Notes: generated by a model from the letters alone, not told the origin. A stretch of 64,000 bases of DNA from Plesiocystis pacifica SIR-1 (GCF_000170895.1 NZ_ABCS01000048.1:1-64000); one strand, 5' to 3'. Positions 43,591-53,236 are shown, numbered from the stretch's first letter. Numbers and translations: made by a program.

Positions 43591-46500
43591 ATGACACGCA
43601 AACCGAGCTCGAAAGACCACGCTGAGAACCACCGCCGCTCGAAGCTGGGGCTGCGAAAGCGCCCCCGCCGACCGCTGTCTCGAGATCCCGAGGACGAACT
43701 GCGCGAGGGCCCCCGGGCGAGCGCGAAGGACGAACCCCGCGAGGAGCGCGAGGTCGATCGGCGCTGGCGAGAGCTGCTCGGCCGCGCCCGCAGCCGCCCC
43801 CGCGAGGCCGCCCTGCTCACGCACCTGCGCGCCGGCTCGGACCACACCCGGGACTCGCTGATGCGCACCCTGGCCTCGGCGACGCGGGCCCGTCCGCTCG
43901 CCGATGTCGAGCACCCCAAGCTCGAGGCCCGGCTGCGCAAGCTCATCGCCAAGCTCGACTCCGGCGAGCAAAAGCGCCTCGCCAAGCTCGGCGCCGACGA
44001 GCTCGAGAAGGGCAAGCCCAAAGGTCGCGCGCCCAAGCTGAAGCTGCCCCGCGACCCCCGAGCCGCGAGGCCGCCCCGCAACCCGCCCCGGGTGCGCCCC
44101 GCCGCGCAGCTCAAAAAGTCGGCCTCGCACCTGCTGCCCCTGATCCCCAGCGCGAGCGCCAGCTCCACCTTGGAGTCCAGCTCGATCCAGCCCCTGCCGC
44201 CCCCGATCACCTCGCAGCAGTGGCTCGAGGACGTGCAGGAGGTGCTGCAAGAGCACCAAAGCGCCGCCCTCGCGATCGCGGCCAAGTACGAGTCCCTCGG
44301 CAACGACCAGAAGATGATGGGCGACCCCCAGGGCAGCCTCGAGAATCTGGGCGGGCGCTGGTTCCTGCAACGCTACACACGCGGCCTCATCTACCACCAC
44401 GCCCCGCGCCGGACCCCCGCCCTCTACACCGTCGGCAACGACTACCTCCGCTCCGTGGCCAAGGCCTACATGGAAGGCGGCGGCCACGAGGGCCCCCTCG
44501 GGCTGCCCTGGGCCAGCGTCAGGCCGACCACCGTCGGCGACGGGGAGATCTGCGCCTTCGACAACGGCATCGCTTGCCGCGTGCCCCGGGGCGACACCAA
44601 GATCCTCGACAACTGGGACATCGCCGGGCGGTGGATCGCCGAGGGCCGCGAGGCCGGGCGCCTCGGCTTCCCCGGCTACTCCGTACGCGAGACGACCACC
44701 GCCGCCGGCACCCCCGGCTACTACGCCAAGTTCGAGCACGGGCGCATCTTCACCTCGGAGCAGACCGGCACCCACATCGTCGAGGACCTCATCGCCCGGG
44801 AGTACATCCGCCAGCGCTCCAAGTTCGGCTTCCCGACCACGGACATGCAGTGGATGCACCTACGCATCTGGCAGGTGACCCACTTCGAGACCGGGGCCGT
44901 GTTCGTGACCGGGGTCGGCGGACGAGAGTTCCGCTCGCTCTACGGCCCGCTCTACGCGGCGTGGCGGAACCTCGACCTGAGCCCCGCGGTCGGCCCCATG
45001 AAGTACGCGCCCACGCCCGTCGAGCGCGTCGTCGGCTGGGACACCACCAAGACCTGGGAGCTCGCGCTGCTCCACCGCGACGACCAGACCCTGGTCATGC
45101 ACCGGCGGAGCTTCGATCGCTGGCAGCATCTGGTCGGCAGCTCGCTCCAAAACGAGATCGGCCACCCCACCCACAGCGAGGTCCAAAACCCCTCCGAGGG
45201 CTACTCCATCGCCCGCTGCACCCACGGCGTGATCCTGCGCCGGGACCAGGACGCGGTGTGGATGCCCCAGGCCATGTACGCGATGTGGACCGCCGGCGGG
45301 CACCACCCCTGGCCGAAGCTCGCCCGGGAGCTCACGGTCAAGGGCGAGCGCGCCCTCGAGGTCCGCCTCGGCGACGACGAGGCCCTGCTGTCCTCGGACC
45401 ACGGCCTCGTCTGGCTCGAGGGGCCGTGGCTCGCTGCCTGGCGCGCCCACGACCACGAGCTCGGCCTGCCGACGGGGCCGGTCGCCAACAGCCCCTACCA
45501 GGCCACCGGCGGCTGGACCCCCGGCCTGCACCTGCCCTGCGTCGACGGGGTCTTGTGGCAAAACCCGCTGACGCCGACGCAGATCCACTTCGTCGAGCGC
45601 GCGCTGTTCGACGAGTGGATCCGCCACGGCGGCATCTCGGGGCCGCTCGGGCCGATCACCGGCAGCTCCCTCGACCTGCGCCGCCGACCCACCCCCGCGG
45701 CCAACTCCGTCGAGGTCGGCCGCAAGCTCCGCTGCTACTCTGGCACGGTCTACGCGTGGCAGGGCGGCCCCAGCCACGCGCTGTGGGGCGCCGCCGAGGA
45801 CTGCTACCGCCGCGCCGACGAGGCCGACGGCATCCTCGGCGAGCTGCGCGGGAGCGGCGGGACCACGGACCGGGTCCACTGCCAGCACGGCTGGATCATC
45901 CCCGGCCTGTTCGGCGTGTTTGCCATGCCCGATACCATCTACGAGCGCTGGCAGGCCGAGGGCGGCCGCGACAAGCTCGGCCTCCCGGCCGAGGACGCCA
46001 CGCTCCTCGATCGCCGCGAGGCCGACGTGATCCGGACCCAGCGCTTCCAGGGCGGCCGCATCGCCCACTACCCCGACGGCAGGGTGCTCACCTTCGGGCT
46101 CACGGCCAAGGTCCAGCTCATCGTCGCCAACGTCCACGCCCGCGATCGCACCTCGGACCCGGGCAAGAGCGACGAGATGGCCATGGTCGTCACGGCGATC
46201 GGGGCCGGGGGCCACAAGGGCAAGAACTCGATCGATCTGGGCCGCTACCGCCACAACGAGTACGACGGCACCGATCGCCTGCTGTTCGCCTACATGATGC
46301 ACCGCGGCGTCGGCTGGCCCAAGTCCTACGCCGCCCTCGTCGCCCCCGTCGAGCGCGACCACGGGGGCCTCAACGCCATCGGCCAGGAGCTCTTCGACGC
46401 CGCCGAGGAGGTCCTCACCGACTACCTCGGCGACGCCTTCGGCAGCTTCGCCGAGGCCGTCAGCGGCGGCGTCCCGATCGTCCGCTGGCTCGTCGACGAG

Positions 46501-46713
46501 GGCCTCGACCTGCTGTTCGAGTCCATCGTCGGGTCCATCTTCGAGGCCATCGTCGAGGGCATCAACGACGACGCCTTCAGGCCGCAGATGATCACCTTCA
46601 GCCTGCTCGACGGCGCCAACGGCTACATGTCCCCGATCGAGGAGCTGACCTTCTCGGGCCACGGGGGCATCTACGACATCGGCTTCCGCTGGAAGGTCGT
46701 CTACGACGACTGA
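43591..46713 (+). CDS. Large LGFP-repeat protein
   Basis: A 1040-aa protein. The first 200 residues are Arg/Lys/Glu-rich and lack a signal peptide. From about 245 to 850 it contains repeated LGFP-type modules: LGLPWASV ... FDNGIAC, RLGFPGYSV ... FEHGRIF, FGFPTTDM ... FETGAVF, LGLPTGPV, LGPITGS, LGLPAED ... RFQGGRIAHYPDG. LGFP repeats are best known from actinobacterial envelope proteins that contact the cell wall. The last 190 residues form a separate domain (LIVANVHARDRTSD ... FSGHGGIYDIGFRW). Export route and role unknown. It could be a cell-wall binding or toxin-like secreted protein. Confidence 0.75.
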   Translation: MTRKPSSKDHAENHRRSKLGLRKRPRRPLSRDPEDELREGPRASAKDEPREEREVDRRWRELLGRARSRPREAALLTHLRAGSDHTRDSLMRTLASATRARPLADVEHPKLEARLRKLIAKLDSGEQKRLAKLGADELEKGKPKGRAPKLKLPRDPRAARPPRNPPRVRPAAQLKKSASHLLPLIPSASASSTLESSSIQPLPPPITSQQWLEDVQEVLQEHQSAALAIAAKYESLGNDQKMMGDPQGSLENLGGRWFLQRYTRGLIYHHAPRRTPALYTVGNDYLRSVAKAYMEGGGHEGPLGLPWASVRPTTVGDGEICAFDNGIACRVPRGDTKILDNWDIAGRWIAEGREAGRLGFPGYSVRETTTAAGTPGYYAKFEHGRIFTSEQTGTHIVEDLIAREYIRQRSKFGFPTTDMQWMHLRIWQVTHFETGAVFVTGVGGREFRSLYGPLYAAWRNLDLSPAVGPMKYAPTPVERVVGWDTTKTWELALLHRDDQTLVMHRRSFDRWQHLVGSSLQNEIGHPTHSEVQNPSEGYSIARCTHGVILRRDQDAVWMPQAMYAMWTAGGHHPWPKLARELTVKGERALEVRLGDDEALLSSDHGLVWLEGPWLAAWRAHDHELGLPTGPVANSPYQATGGWTPGLHLPCVDGVLWQNPLTPTQIHFVERALFDEWIRHGGISGPLGPITGSSLDLRRRPTPAANSVEVGRKLRCYSGTVYAWQGGPSHALWGAAEDCYRRADEADGILGELRGSGGTTDRVHCQHGWIIPGLFGVFAMPDTIYERWQAEGGRDKLGLPAEDATLLDRREADVIRTQRFQGGRIAHYPDGRVLTFGLTAKVQLIVANVHARDRTSDPGKSDEMAMVVTAIGAGGHKGKNSIDLGRYRHNEYDGTDRLLFAYMMHRGVGWPKSYAALVAPVERDHGGLNAIGQELFDAAEEVLTDYLGDAFGSFAEAVSGGVPIVRWLVDEGLDLLFESIVGSIFEAIVEGINDDAFRPQMITFSLLDGANGYMSPIEELTFSGHGGIYDIGFRWKVVYDD

Positions 46714-47156
46714 CCTGACCTCGGCCCCGTCGCAGACATCGAGTCGGGGAAGCGGCCGAGGCTCACGTCGAGCTGGAGGCCCTCCCCGGCCTCGATTCGA
46801 TCGTATTTCCCGTGCTTCAAACGCTTCTCAGAGTGTCATCTTTTCGCCGAAAGATCAGCCTGGAGACATCCAATACGCCAAGCCCAATCGCACCATTAGC
46901 CACAAAGGTTTGGCGACACTTTCACCAAACATCGCTAGACTCATTCATTGCCCACTCCCAGAGCACACCTCAGAGCTGGTCAAAAGGACACAATTTGGTG
47001 GATCTACGCCCCTCGGATGGCTCCAAGGCCATGTGGCAGTGCGCGCACTCACCACAATTTAAAGTGCACACCCATGAATCCGGAAGTGCCCACTTCGTCT
47101 GCACCACGCCGCCGAGCTTTGGCGGACTATCACCACCGAGACAACAGGATATTTCG
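46714..47156. other. Intergenic region, AT-richer
   Basis: A 443-bp gap between the LGFP gene and a small secreted protein. Lower in GC than its surroundings. It contains a minor hairpin (atcttt ... aaagat, 46838-46855). The frame of the next gene stays open back to 46812, but the signal peptide at 47157 and the codon make-up argue that this is not coding. Likely a promoter region or long 5' leader. Confidence 0.5.
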
Positions 47157-47840
47157 ATGTTCAAATTGACCAAGGCCCTCGCCACCGCTGCCCTCGCCCT
47201 CACCGTCTTCGCCGGCTTCTCGTCCACGGCCCAGGCTGAGGACGTCGTCAAGCAGGCCCGCTCCAACGACGTCGCCAGCGAGTACGTGCTCGAGGACGAC
47301 GGCGACTTCTACCGCAAGGTCGGGGTCCACACCTGCCAGATCACCACGGGCGTCGAGGAGTTCAAGATCTCCCGCCACCCCAACGACAGCGCGATGGTCT
47401 ACTTCATGAAGGGCGGCGATCTGTGGGTGCTGCACAACGCCGAGATCCCCGGCCACGGCCAGTGCCCCAAGGCCTCCAAGAAGATGATCCTCCCGGACAT
47501 CGCCAAGGCCTACAGCAAGATGCGCTACACCCTGGTCAACACGATCAAGACCACGATCGTCAACGCCGCGATGTCGACCCAGCAAAACGGCCTGTTCGTG
47601 GCCTGGGACAACACCCACGCCGTGTTCCAGGCCAACAACGTCGCCGACTACCTGATGAACACCTGCTACGGGACCAAGGGCAAGGTCTACAACACCTACG
47701 TCGCCTTCGTGCTGACCGACGACAACAAGGTCATCAAGGTCAAGGGCAAGAGCCCCGAGAAGAGCGTGGTCGACAACAACAACACCTACGAGAGCCTCCA
47801 GGAGTTCAAGGCGGCCAACAAGGTCTGCACCGACTACTGA
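47157..47840 (+). CDS. Small secreted protein, unknown function
   Basis: A 227-aa protein with a standard Sec signal (MFKLTKALATAALALTVFAGFSSTAQA). ATG 47157 has an upstream ribosome site (cagga). The mature part has four Cys residues (for example HTCQITTG, GQCPKASKK, NTCYGTKGK, VCTDY at the end), consistent with two disulfides. No family recognised. The stop is followed after 3 bases by repeat R1 copy 2. Confidence 0.75.
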   Translation: MFKLTKALATAALALTVFAGFSSTAQAEDVVKQARSNDVASEYVLEDDGDFYRKVGVHTCQITTGVEEFKISRHPNDSAMVYFMKGGDLWVLHNAEIPGHGQCPKASKKMILPDIAKAYSKMRYTLVNTIKTTIVNAAMSTQQNGLFVAWDNTHAVFQANNVADYLMNTCYGTKGKVYNTYVAFVLTDDNKVIKVKGKSPEKSVVDNNNTYESLQEFKAANKVCTDY

Positions 47841-47843
47841 ATG

Positions 47844-47978
47844 CTACTTTGCCCCCACAGCCGTCTGGGACCGGGGACGCTTCGTCGCTCCGCTCCTCCG
47901 CTTTGGCTTGGTGGGCAATGAAGTTCGTGCCTTCGAGAAGGCTCGGGGTCGCCCCCGCTCGCGGGGGCGTGATTCCTT
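47844..47978. repeat. Dispersed repeat R1, copy 2
   Basis: Nearly the same as 3042-3177, including the two 3' hairpins (gcctt-cgag-aaggc and cgcccccg-ctcg-cgggggcg). As with copy 1, it begins 4 bases after a plus-strand stop and lies between convergent genes. Confidence 0.85.
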
Positions 47979-47992
47979 ACTCTCCCCCCACA

Positions 47993-48024
47993 GCCGTCAC
48001 CGAAGCCTCGACTTCGGTGACGGC
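47993..48024. terminator. Long perfect hairpin between convergent genes
   Basis: Arms gccgtcaccgaag and cttcggtgacggc, 13 bp each, loop cctcga. It takes the place held by R2 stem 1 after R1 copy 1 and is followed by the same type of spacer (ggccaat, compared with ggctaaa). No T run. Possible bidirectional terminator between the secreted protein gene and the ABC transporter operon. Confidence 0.6.
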
Positions 48025-48033
48025 CAATCTGAG

Positions 48034-48816
48034 CTAACTTCGCGCTCGCGGACTAAAGCGCAGCCTGTCCTCGCGCAGCTCGACGTCCACGTCGAACACC
48101 TGCGCGAGGCTCTCGGGGTCGAGGACGGTGTCCGCAGCCCCGCTCGCGTGTCCGCCCTCGGCGTCCCCCCGCAACAGCACGGCCTGGTCGCCGTAGCGTC
48201 GGGCCCAGTCGAGCTCGTGCAGCGACATGAACACCGCGCGGCCCGACTCGTGGGCCAGGCTGCGGACGAGCTCGAGCAGGTCGAGGGCGTGGCCGACGTC
48301 GAGGGCCGTGGTCGGCTCGTCGAGGATCAGCACGGGGGCCTCGGTCGCCAGCAGCCGGGCCAGGAGCACGCGCTGGAGCTCGCCGCCGCTGAGGGTCCGC
48401 GCGTCCCGGCGGCGCAGGTGGGCCACGCCGACGCGCTCGAGGGCCGACTCGACGGCCCGTCGATCGCCATCGCCCGGACCCGAGAGCGCCGACAGGTGCG
48501 GCGTGCGGCCCAGGGCCACGAGGGACTCGACGGCCATGCCCCAGGGCAGCGCCGTCCGCTGGGGCAGCCAGGCCAGGGTCCTGGCGCGGTGGCGCCGGGG
48601 GTGCGCGGTCAAGGGTGCGCCGTCGAGCAGCACCCGCCCTTGCGCCGGCGCGGTCAGGCCCAAGAGCGCGCGCATCAGCGTGGTCTTGCCGCTGCCGTTG
48701 GGCCCGACGAGCACCGTGACCGCGCCGGTGGCGATGCGCAGGTCGAGGCCGCGCACGAGCCAGCGCTCGCTCTTGGGCGCCCGCAGGCCCAGGCCCTCGC
48801 CCCGCAGCTCGCTCAC
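48034..48816 (-). CDS. ABC transporter ATPase (FecE/BtuD-like)
   Basis: A 260-aa ATPase of the iron-siderophore/cobalamin/heme import family: Walker A GPNGSGKTT, signature LSGGE, Walker B VLILDEPTTALD, H-loop SLHE. The GTG at 48816 is fixed by a 4-bp GTGA overlap with the permease stop. The open frame upstream of it is a shadow of the permease gene. Third gene of a binding protein-permease-ATPase operon. Confidence 0.93.
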   Translation of the reverse strand: MSELRGEGLGLRAPKSERWLVRGLDLRIATGAVTVLVGPNGSGKTTLMRALLGLTAPAQGRVLLDGAPLTAHPRRHRARTLAWLPQRTALPWGMAVESLVALGRTPHLSALSGPGDGDRRAVESALERVGVAHLRRRDARTLSGGELQRVLLARLLATEAPVLILDEPTTALDVGHALDLLELVRSLAHESGRAVFMSLHELDWARRYGDQAVLLRGDAEGGHASGAADTVLDPESLAQVFDVDVELREDRLRFSPRARS

Positions 48817-49847
48817 CCGACCTCCGTCTCTCGCCGCAGCAGCCACAGGAAGAACAACCCGCCGAGCAGGCTGGTCAGCGCGCCGGGGGCCAAAAAGGTC
48901 GGGCTCATGGCCCGCCCGAGGGTGTCGACGGCGAGCATCAAGGCCGCGCCCACGACCATGCTCAGCGGGATCAGGCGGGCGTGGGCCAGGCCCCTGCCCG
49001 CGCGGGTCGCCGCGGCCCGGGCCAGGTGCGGGACGATCAGCCCGACGAAGCCGATGACCCCGACGATGGCCGTGCTCGTGCCCACGAGCAGGCCCACGAC
49101 CACCGCCGCGCCCAAGCGCAGGCGCCCGCGCTCGACCCCCAAGGTCGCGGCGGTCTCCTCCCCGAGCACGAGCACGTCGAGGGGTCGGTGCAGGCTCCAC
49201 GCCCCCGCCAGGCCGGCGAGCAGGGGCAGGCTCGCCCAGCTCAGGTGGCGAAAGCCCCGGCCGTCGAAGCTGCCCATCATCCACGCCATCGCCTTTTGGG
49301 CGAGGTCGTAGCGGTCGAGGAAGATCGCCAGCAGCACCGTCGAGAGGGCGCCGGCGAGGGCGTTGAGGGCGACGCCGGTGAGCAGCAGGTAGGCCAGGTC
49401 CTGGCGCCGGGCCGTCAGGCCAAAGAGCGCCCCGAGCATGGCGACGGCGCCCAGGGCCGCGAGCACCGGCGTGGCCCACAGCGCGCGCTCGTCGAGGCCA
49501 AAGCTGAACCCGGCGACGACGGCCGCGGCCGCCCCGGTGGAGATGCCGAGCACGCCGGGGCTGGCGAGGGGGTTGCGGAACAGGCCCTGGGTCACGGCTC
49601 CGGCCGCGCCCAGGCTCGCGCCCACGAGGACGGCGAGGAGCACCCGGGGCAGGCGGAGCTCCCACAAGATCCCGTGGGCGCGGCGATCGACCTCGCCGCC
49701 CCCGAGCTCCGTCGCCAGCGTGCGCAACACCTCGCCCAGGCTGAACTCGCCGGGGCCGACGGTCATCGCCAGGGCGGCCGCGACGAGCAGGGCCAGCGCC
49801 AGGCCGCCCGCGATCGCCAGGCGGCGAAGGGGCGACTCGGGCTTCAC
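48813..49847 (-). CDS. FecCD-family ABC transporter permease
   Basis: A 344-aa inner-membrane permease with about 9-10 hydrophobic segments. Family motifs: LRLPRVLLAVLVGASLGAAG, TQGLFRNPLASPGVLGISTG, GFVGLIVPHLAR. GTG 49847 overlaps the binding-protein stop by 4 bases. Imports a metal chelate (siderophore, heme) or cobalamin. Which one cannot be told from sequence. Confidence 0.93.
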   Translation of the reverse strand: MKPESPLRRLAIAGGLALALLVAAALAMTVGPGEFSLGEVLRTLATELGGGEVDRRAHGILWELRLPRVLLAVLVGASLGAAGAVTQGLFRNPLASPGVLGISTGAAAAVVAGFSFGLDERALWATPVLAALGAVAMLGALFGLTARRQDLAYLLLTGVALNALAGALSTVLLAIFLDRYDLAQKAMAWMMGSFDGRGFRHLSWASLPLLAGLAGAWSLHRPLDVLVLGEETAATLGVERGRLRLGAAVVVGLLVGTSTAIVGVIGFVGLIVPHLARAAATRAGRGLAHARLIPLSMVVGAALMLAVDTLGRAMSPTFLAPGALTSLLGGLFFLWLLRRETEVG

Positions 49848-50830
49848 CGCGGGCTCGCCTCGTCCGCCTTCGCGCCCTGCTGCGCCGACGCGCGCAGCGG
49901 CGCTTGCAGGCGCTCGGCGAGCTCGAGCATGCCCTCGCCCACGGAGCCCAGGTAGGGCGCCTCGATGGCGATCACCCGGCCCTCGCGGACGGCCTCGAGG
50001 GTGCGGATCCCCGGCGCCTCGTCGAGGGCGGCCACGGCCTCGTCGCAGGCCCGCTCGCCGCAGCCGATCACCAGCCATTCGGGCGCCCAGCTGAGCAGCT
50101 GCTCGGCGTCGACGCGCAGGTGCCCCGCCTTGGTCGCGACGTTGCGAAAGCCGGCGGCCTCGGCCGCGTCGTCGAAGGTGGTGTCGAGGCCGGCGAGGTA
50201 CCCCGACTGCCAGCTGGCGATGGTCGGCCGGGCCTCTCCCTCGGCGAGCGAGGGCCGGCGCGCCTCGATCTTGGCGACGCGCGCGTCGAAGGCCTCGCGG
50301 ACCTCACCGGCCGCCTCGACGGCGCCCACGGCCTCGCCGATCGTCTGCAGGTTGGCCCGAAAGTCGTCGAAGCCGTCGAAGCCGTCGAGCACGAGGACCT
50401 CGACCTTGCCGTCGATGGCCGCGCGGTACTCCGCGTCGCTGAAGCTGGCGACGATGACCAGGTCCGGGGCGATGGCGAGGAGCTCCTCGGGGTTGCGGCC
50501 GAGGCGCGGCGTGGCCTCGGGCCACTGCTCGGCGACCGCGGAGTAGCGCGCGTCGTCGGCCATGGGGCTCAGGCCCACGACCCGCCCGTGGACCTCGGGG
50601 CCGAGGGCCCACAGCAGCTCGTCGGCCAACACCACGCGCGAGGCCACGCGGCGCTCGCTCGCCGCGACCGTCGTCGAGGACTTCCCTCCCCCGGCAGATT
50701 CGGCCTTCGAGGGGGAGTTCGAGCCCCCACCGCAGCCGATCGCGACCACGAGCGCCGCGCTCAATGAAGGCGCCGCGACGCCCCAGCCGAGGACGGAGGT
50801 CGAGTGTCGCCGGTGCGCGCGAGAGGACAC
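49844..50830 (-). CDS. ABC transporter substrate-binding lipoprotein (FepB/BtuF-like)
   Basis: A 328-aa lipoprotein. The signal ends in VVAIGC, followed by a Ser/Gly linker. The mature region has the helical-backbone binding-protein pattern (RVVLADELLWALG, RVVGLSPMADD, PDLVIVASFSD, LLSWAPEWLVIG, and a GMLELAERL end). First gene of the import operon. The GTG start at 50830 is divergent from the alpha/beta hydrolase. Confidence 0.88.
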   Translation of the reverse strand: MSSRAHRRHSTSVLGWGVAAPSLSAALVVAIGCGGGSNSPSKAESAGGGKSSTTVAASERRVASRVVLADELLWALGPEVHGRVVGLSPMADDARYSAVAEQWPEATPRLGRNPEELLAIAPDLVIVASFSDAEYRAAIDGKVEVLVLDGFDGFDDFRANLQTIGEAVGAVEAAGEVREAFDARVAKIEARRPSLAEGEARPTIASWQSGYLAGLDTTFDDAAEAAGFRNVATKAGHLRVDAEQLLSWAPEWLVIGCGERACDEAVAALDEAPGIRTLEAVREGRVIAIEAPYLGSVGEGMLELAERLQAPLRASAQQGAKADEASPR

Positions 50831-50909
50831 CGAGCACTGCTAGCTGGGCTGCCAGGTCGCGTCAAGCGAGGCGCCCGCCCCGGCACGCCGACGCGCGGCT
50901 GCTATCCTC

Positions 50910-52064
50910 GTGATGATGGCGTCTCAGCTCCCGGTAGCGAGCATGTACCCCCCGCCCGCGACGCCCGATCGCCTCCTGGCCGCGATGACCCGGGGCGCCG
51001 ACCGCCTGCTGCTCATGGGGCTCAAGCGCCTGTTCCTGAGCACGGCCCAGTTCATCGACCTCGACAACGCCGACGCGATCCTCGCCCGCCTCGAGCCCTA
51101 CATCGACCCGGCGCTGATCGACGATCCCGAGCGCCTGTTCCTCCTGCCCGAGGCCCCGCCGCGACCGAGCCGCGTGCGTCGTCGACCGCTCTACGCCCCC
51201 CGCAACCAAGGTCGTGGTCGCGTAGAAGTCGGCGTCGACGAGTACCAGCGCTACCCCACGCCCTACCGCCCCTTCGCCCGGGACTACGACGAGGAGTACG
51301 CCAGCTACGCGGCCCTCGACACCGTCCACCTCTACGCCTGGCGCCACCGCGAGCCCGCCCCGGCGACCTTGCTGCTGACCCACGGCTGGGGCGTCGGCCC
51401 GTGGGTGCTGCACCGCCACGAGTACGACGTCCCCTTCCTCTTCCACCGCCTCGGCCTCGACGTCTACTTCTACCAGGCCCCCTTCCACGGCCGCCGCGTC
51501 CCCAGCCAGGCCCGGGCCGGCGGCGAGCTCCACCCCTCCCCGGATCTCGTCCGCACCAACGAGGCCTTCATCCAGACCATCCAGGAGCTGCGCGGCGTGC
51601 TCTCGCTGATCCTCGAGCGCAACCCCGGCGCGCCCGTGGGCATGATGGGCTCGTCCCTGGGCGGCTACACCTCGGCCCTGCTCGCCTCCGTCGACGAGCG
51701 CCTCGACTTCGTCATCCCCGTGCTCCCGCCGGCCTCCTTCGCGCACCTTTTATGGGACCACGGCGACGGCCTCGAGCTGCGCGAGCTGGCCATCGCCGCC
51801 GGCATGAGCCGGGCTCGATTCCACGAGGCGTGGGCCCTGCACTCGCCGCTGAGCTACGCGCCCAAGGTGCCCTGGAACCGCCGGCTGATCGTCACGGGCC
51901 TCGGCGACACGCTGGTCACCGCCGACCACACCCGCGAGCTGTGGGAGCACTGGGATCGGCCGCGGAGCTTTCGCTTTCCCGGCGGGCACGCGTGGCAGCT
52001 GCGGCGGCAGCTCTACCACCGGGAGATCGGGCGCTTCTTGACGGAGATCGGCGTGATCCGCTGA
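50910..52064 (+). CDS. Alpha/beta hydrolase family protein
   Basis: A 384-aa protein with an alpha/beta-hydrolase core from about 145: LLLTHGWGVGPW, nucleophile motif GSSLGGY near 247, Asp in GLGDTLV and His in GGHAW. The N-terminal 140 residues are helical and of unknown role. No signal peptide. GTG 50910 or the ATGs at 50913/50916 may start it. Substrate unknown. Convergent with the T6SS operon. Confidence 0.8.
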   Translation: MMMASQLPVASMYPPPATPDRLLAAMTRGADRLLLMGLKRLFLSTAQFIDLDNADAILARLEPYIDPALIDDPERLFLLPEAPPRPSRVRRRPLYAPRNQGRGRVEVGVDEYQRYPTPYRPFARDYDEEYASYAALDTVHLYAWRHREPAPATLLLTHGWGVGPWVLHRHEYDVPFLFHRLGLDVYFYQAPFHGRRVPSQARAGGELHPSPDLVRTNEAFIQTIQELRGVLSLILERNPGAPVGMMGSSLGGYTSALLASVDERLDFVIPVLPPASFAHLLWDHGDGLELRELAIAAGMSRARFHEAWALHSPLSYAPKVPWNRRLIVTGLGDTLVTADHTRELWEHWDRPRSFRFPGGHAWQLRRQLYHREIGRFLTEIGVIR

Positions 52065-52104
52065 CGGGTAAGCCCGCGTCCGCGAAGCGCGGTCCCAACC
52101 CCAC

Positions 52105-52500
52105 TCAAGGCGCGAGGATCAGCACCTTGACCTGGCTCGGCACCACCCGCGCCCCGGGGCAGTTGGTCGAGTTTTGCAGCGACATGCTCGTCAGCCGCGT
52201 CGCCGGCATGCAGCTCACCAGGGTCGTGAACGAGGCGGTCAAGTGCCGCGAGGGCCCCATGACCATGCCCGAGGCCACCCCCGTGGCCACGCCAGCGTTG
52301 TCCCCGTTGGTCAGCGGGACGGTCGTGCCCATGTTGTGGGCCGGGGTGCACATCCACATCACCGTGGCCGCCGGGGGGACGCCCATGGGCCCGGTGGCGA
52401 TGTTCGGGTAAGGGATGGGCACGGGCCCGGCGGGGCTGGGGGTGAGGCACACGTCCGGGAAGCCGGTGTCGAGGCCCATCATCTGCGAGTTGCCGTACAT
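52105..52500 (-). CDS. DUF4150 PAAR-like protein of type VI secretion
   Basis: A 131-aa protein of the DUF4150/PAAR-like family (PDVCLTPSPAGPVPIPYPNIA, VPLTNGDNAGVATGVASG). Such proteins cap the VgrG spike tip. Unlike many relatives, it has no C-terminal toxin extension. Last gene of the vgrG operon. Confidence 0.85.
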   Translation of the reverse strand: MYGNSQMMGLDTGFPDVCLTPSPAGPVPIPYPNIATGPMGVPPAATVMWMCTPAHNMGTTVPLTNGDNAGVATGVASGMVMGPSRHLTASFTTLVSCMPATRLTSMSLQNSTNCPGARVVPSQVKVLILAP

Positions 52501-52528
52501 CGTGGAGGCTCCAGTTTATCAGGTGGCG

Positions 52529-53236
52529 TCAGCCGAGGTGAATCTGCCCGCCGTCGAGCTTGACGACCTCGCGGCCGTTGACCACGGTCCGCTCCGAGCG
52601 GACGTGGACGTTGTTCTCTGCGCGCAGGTCGACCTCTTGGGCCTCGGTGTAGTCGACCCCGGCGACGACCCGCGTGCTGTGCTCGCTGCGCTGGACGAAG
52701 CGCGAGACGAGCAGCTCGACGGCCTCGCCGACGTGGGTGAGCTTGGTCAGCGAGGCGAAGGCCGAGCGGACGATCGCGGCGCACTCGTCGATGAACAGCT
52801 TGACCGAGCGCGACTGCATCCGGGTCTCGTCGGCGCGCAGCTCGAGGGTCCCGGGGGTCGCCAGCTCGACGCCGGTCTGCCCGGTCACGCGCACGCGCCC
52901 CTCGTCCGCGCGGATCGTCAGGTCCGTGCCGGGGGCCGCCAGGGTCGCGGGCGCGTCGGCGCGGCGCTCGAGCACGGCCAGGATGTAGCCGCCGGGATCG
53001 TCCGCGGGCGCGACGATGAGCACGAGGTCGTCGACCAGGGGCTCGAGCAGGCAGCTCGCCGCGACCCGGACCAGGCGCGACTGGCCGCCGTCGTCGACGA
53101 AGACCTCGCCCTCGGCGACGGCGCGGACGCGGGCAGCCCGCTGGGCCAGGGCGCCGCCGAACTCCGCGGCCGCGGGGCGGGCGGGCGCGTCGAGGGAGCT
53201 GGAGCTGGAGCTGGAGCTGGGGCTGGGCTGGGTCAT
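52529..53236 (-). CDS. DUF3540 protein (type VI secretion accessory)
   Basis: A 235-aa protein. A Ser-run linker (PSPSSSSSSSSSLDAP) precedes the DUF3540 core (ASCLLEPLVDDLVLIV, YILAVLERR, LRAENNVHVRSERTVVNG). DUF3540 genes typically sit with VgrG, DUF2169 and DUF4150 genes. Likely a structural or loading factor of the spike. Confidence 0.85.
   Translation of the reverse strand: MTQPSPSSSSSSSSLDAPARPAAAEFGGALAQRAARVRAVAEGEVFVDDGGQSRLVRVAASCLLEPLVDDLVLIVAPADDPGGYILAVLERRADAPATLAAPGTDLTIRADEGRVRVTGQTGVELATPGTLELRADETRMQSRSVKLFIDECAAIVRSAFASLTKLTHVGEAVELLVSRFVQRSEHSTRVVAGVDYTEAQEVDLRAENNVHVRSERTVVNGREVVKLDGGQIHLG

Noticed and set aside
46812-47156. Upstream extension of the small secreted protein
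   Set aside because: It would bury a good signal peptide 115 residues inside the protein, and the region is AT-richer with non-coding-like codon use.
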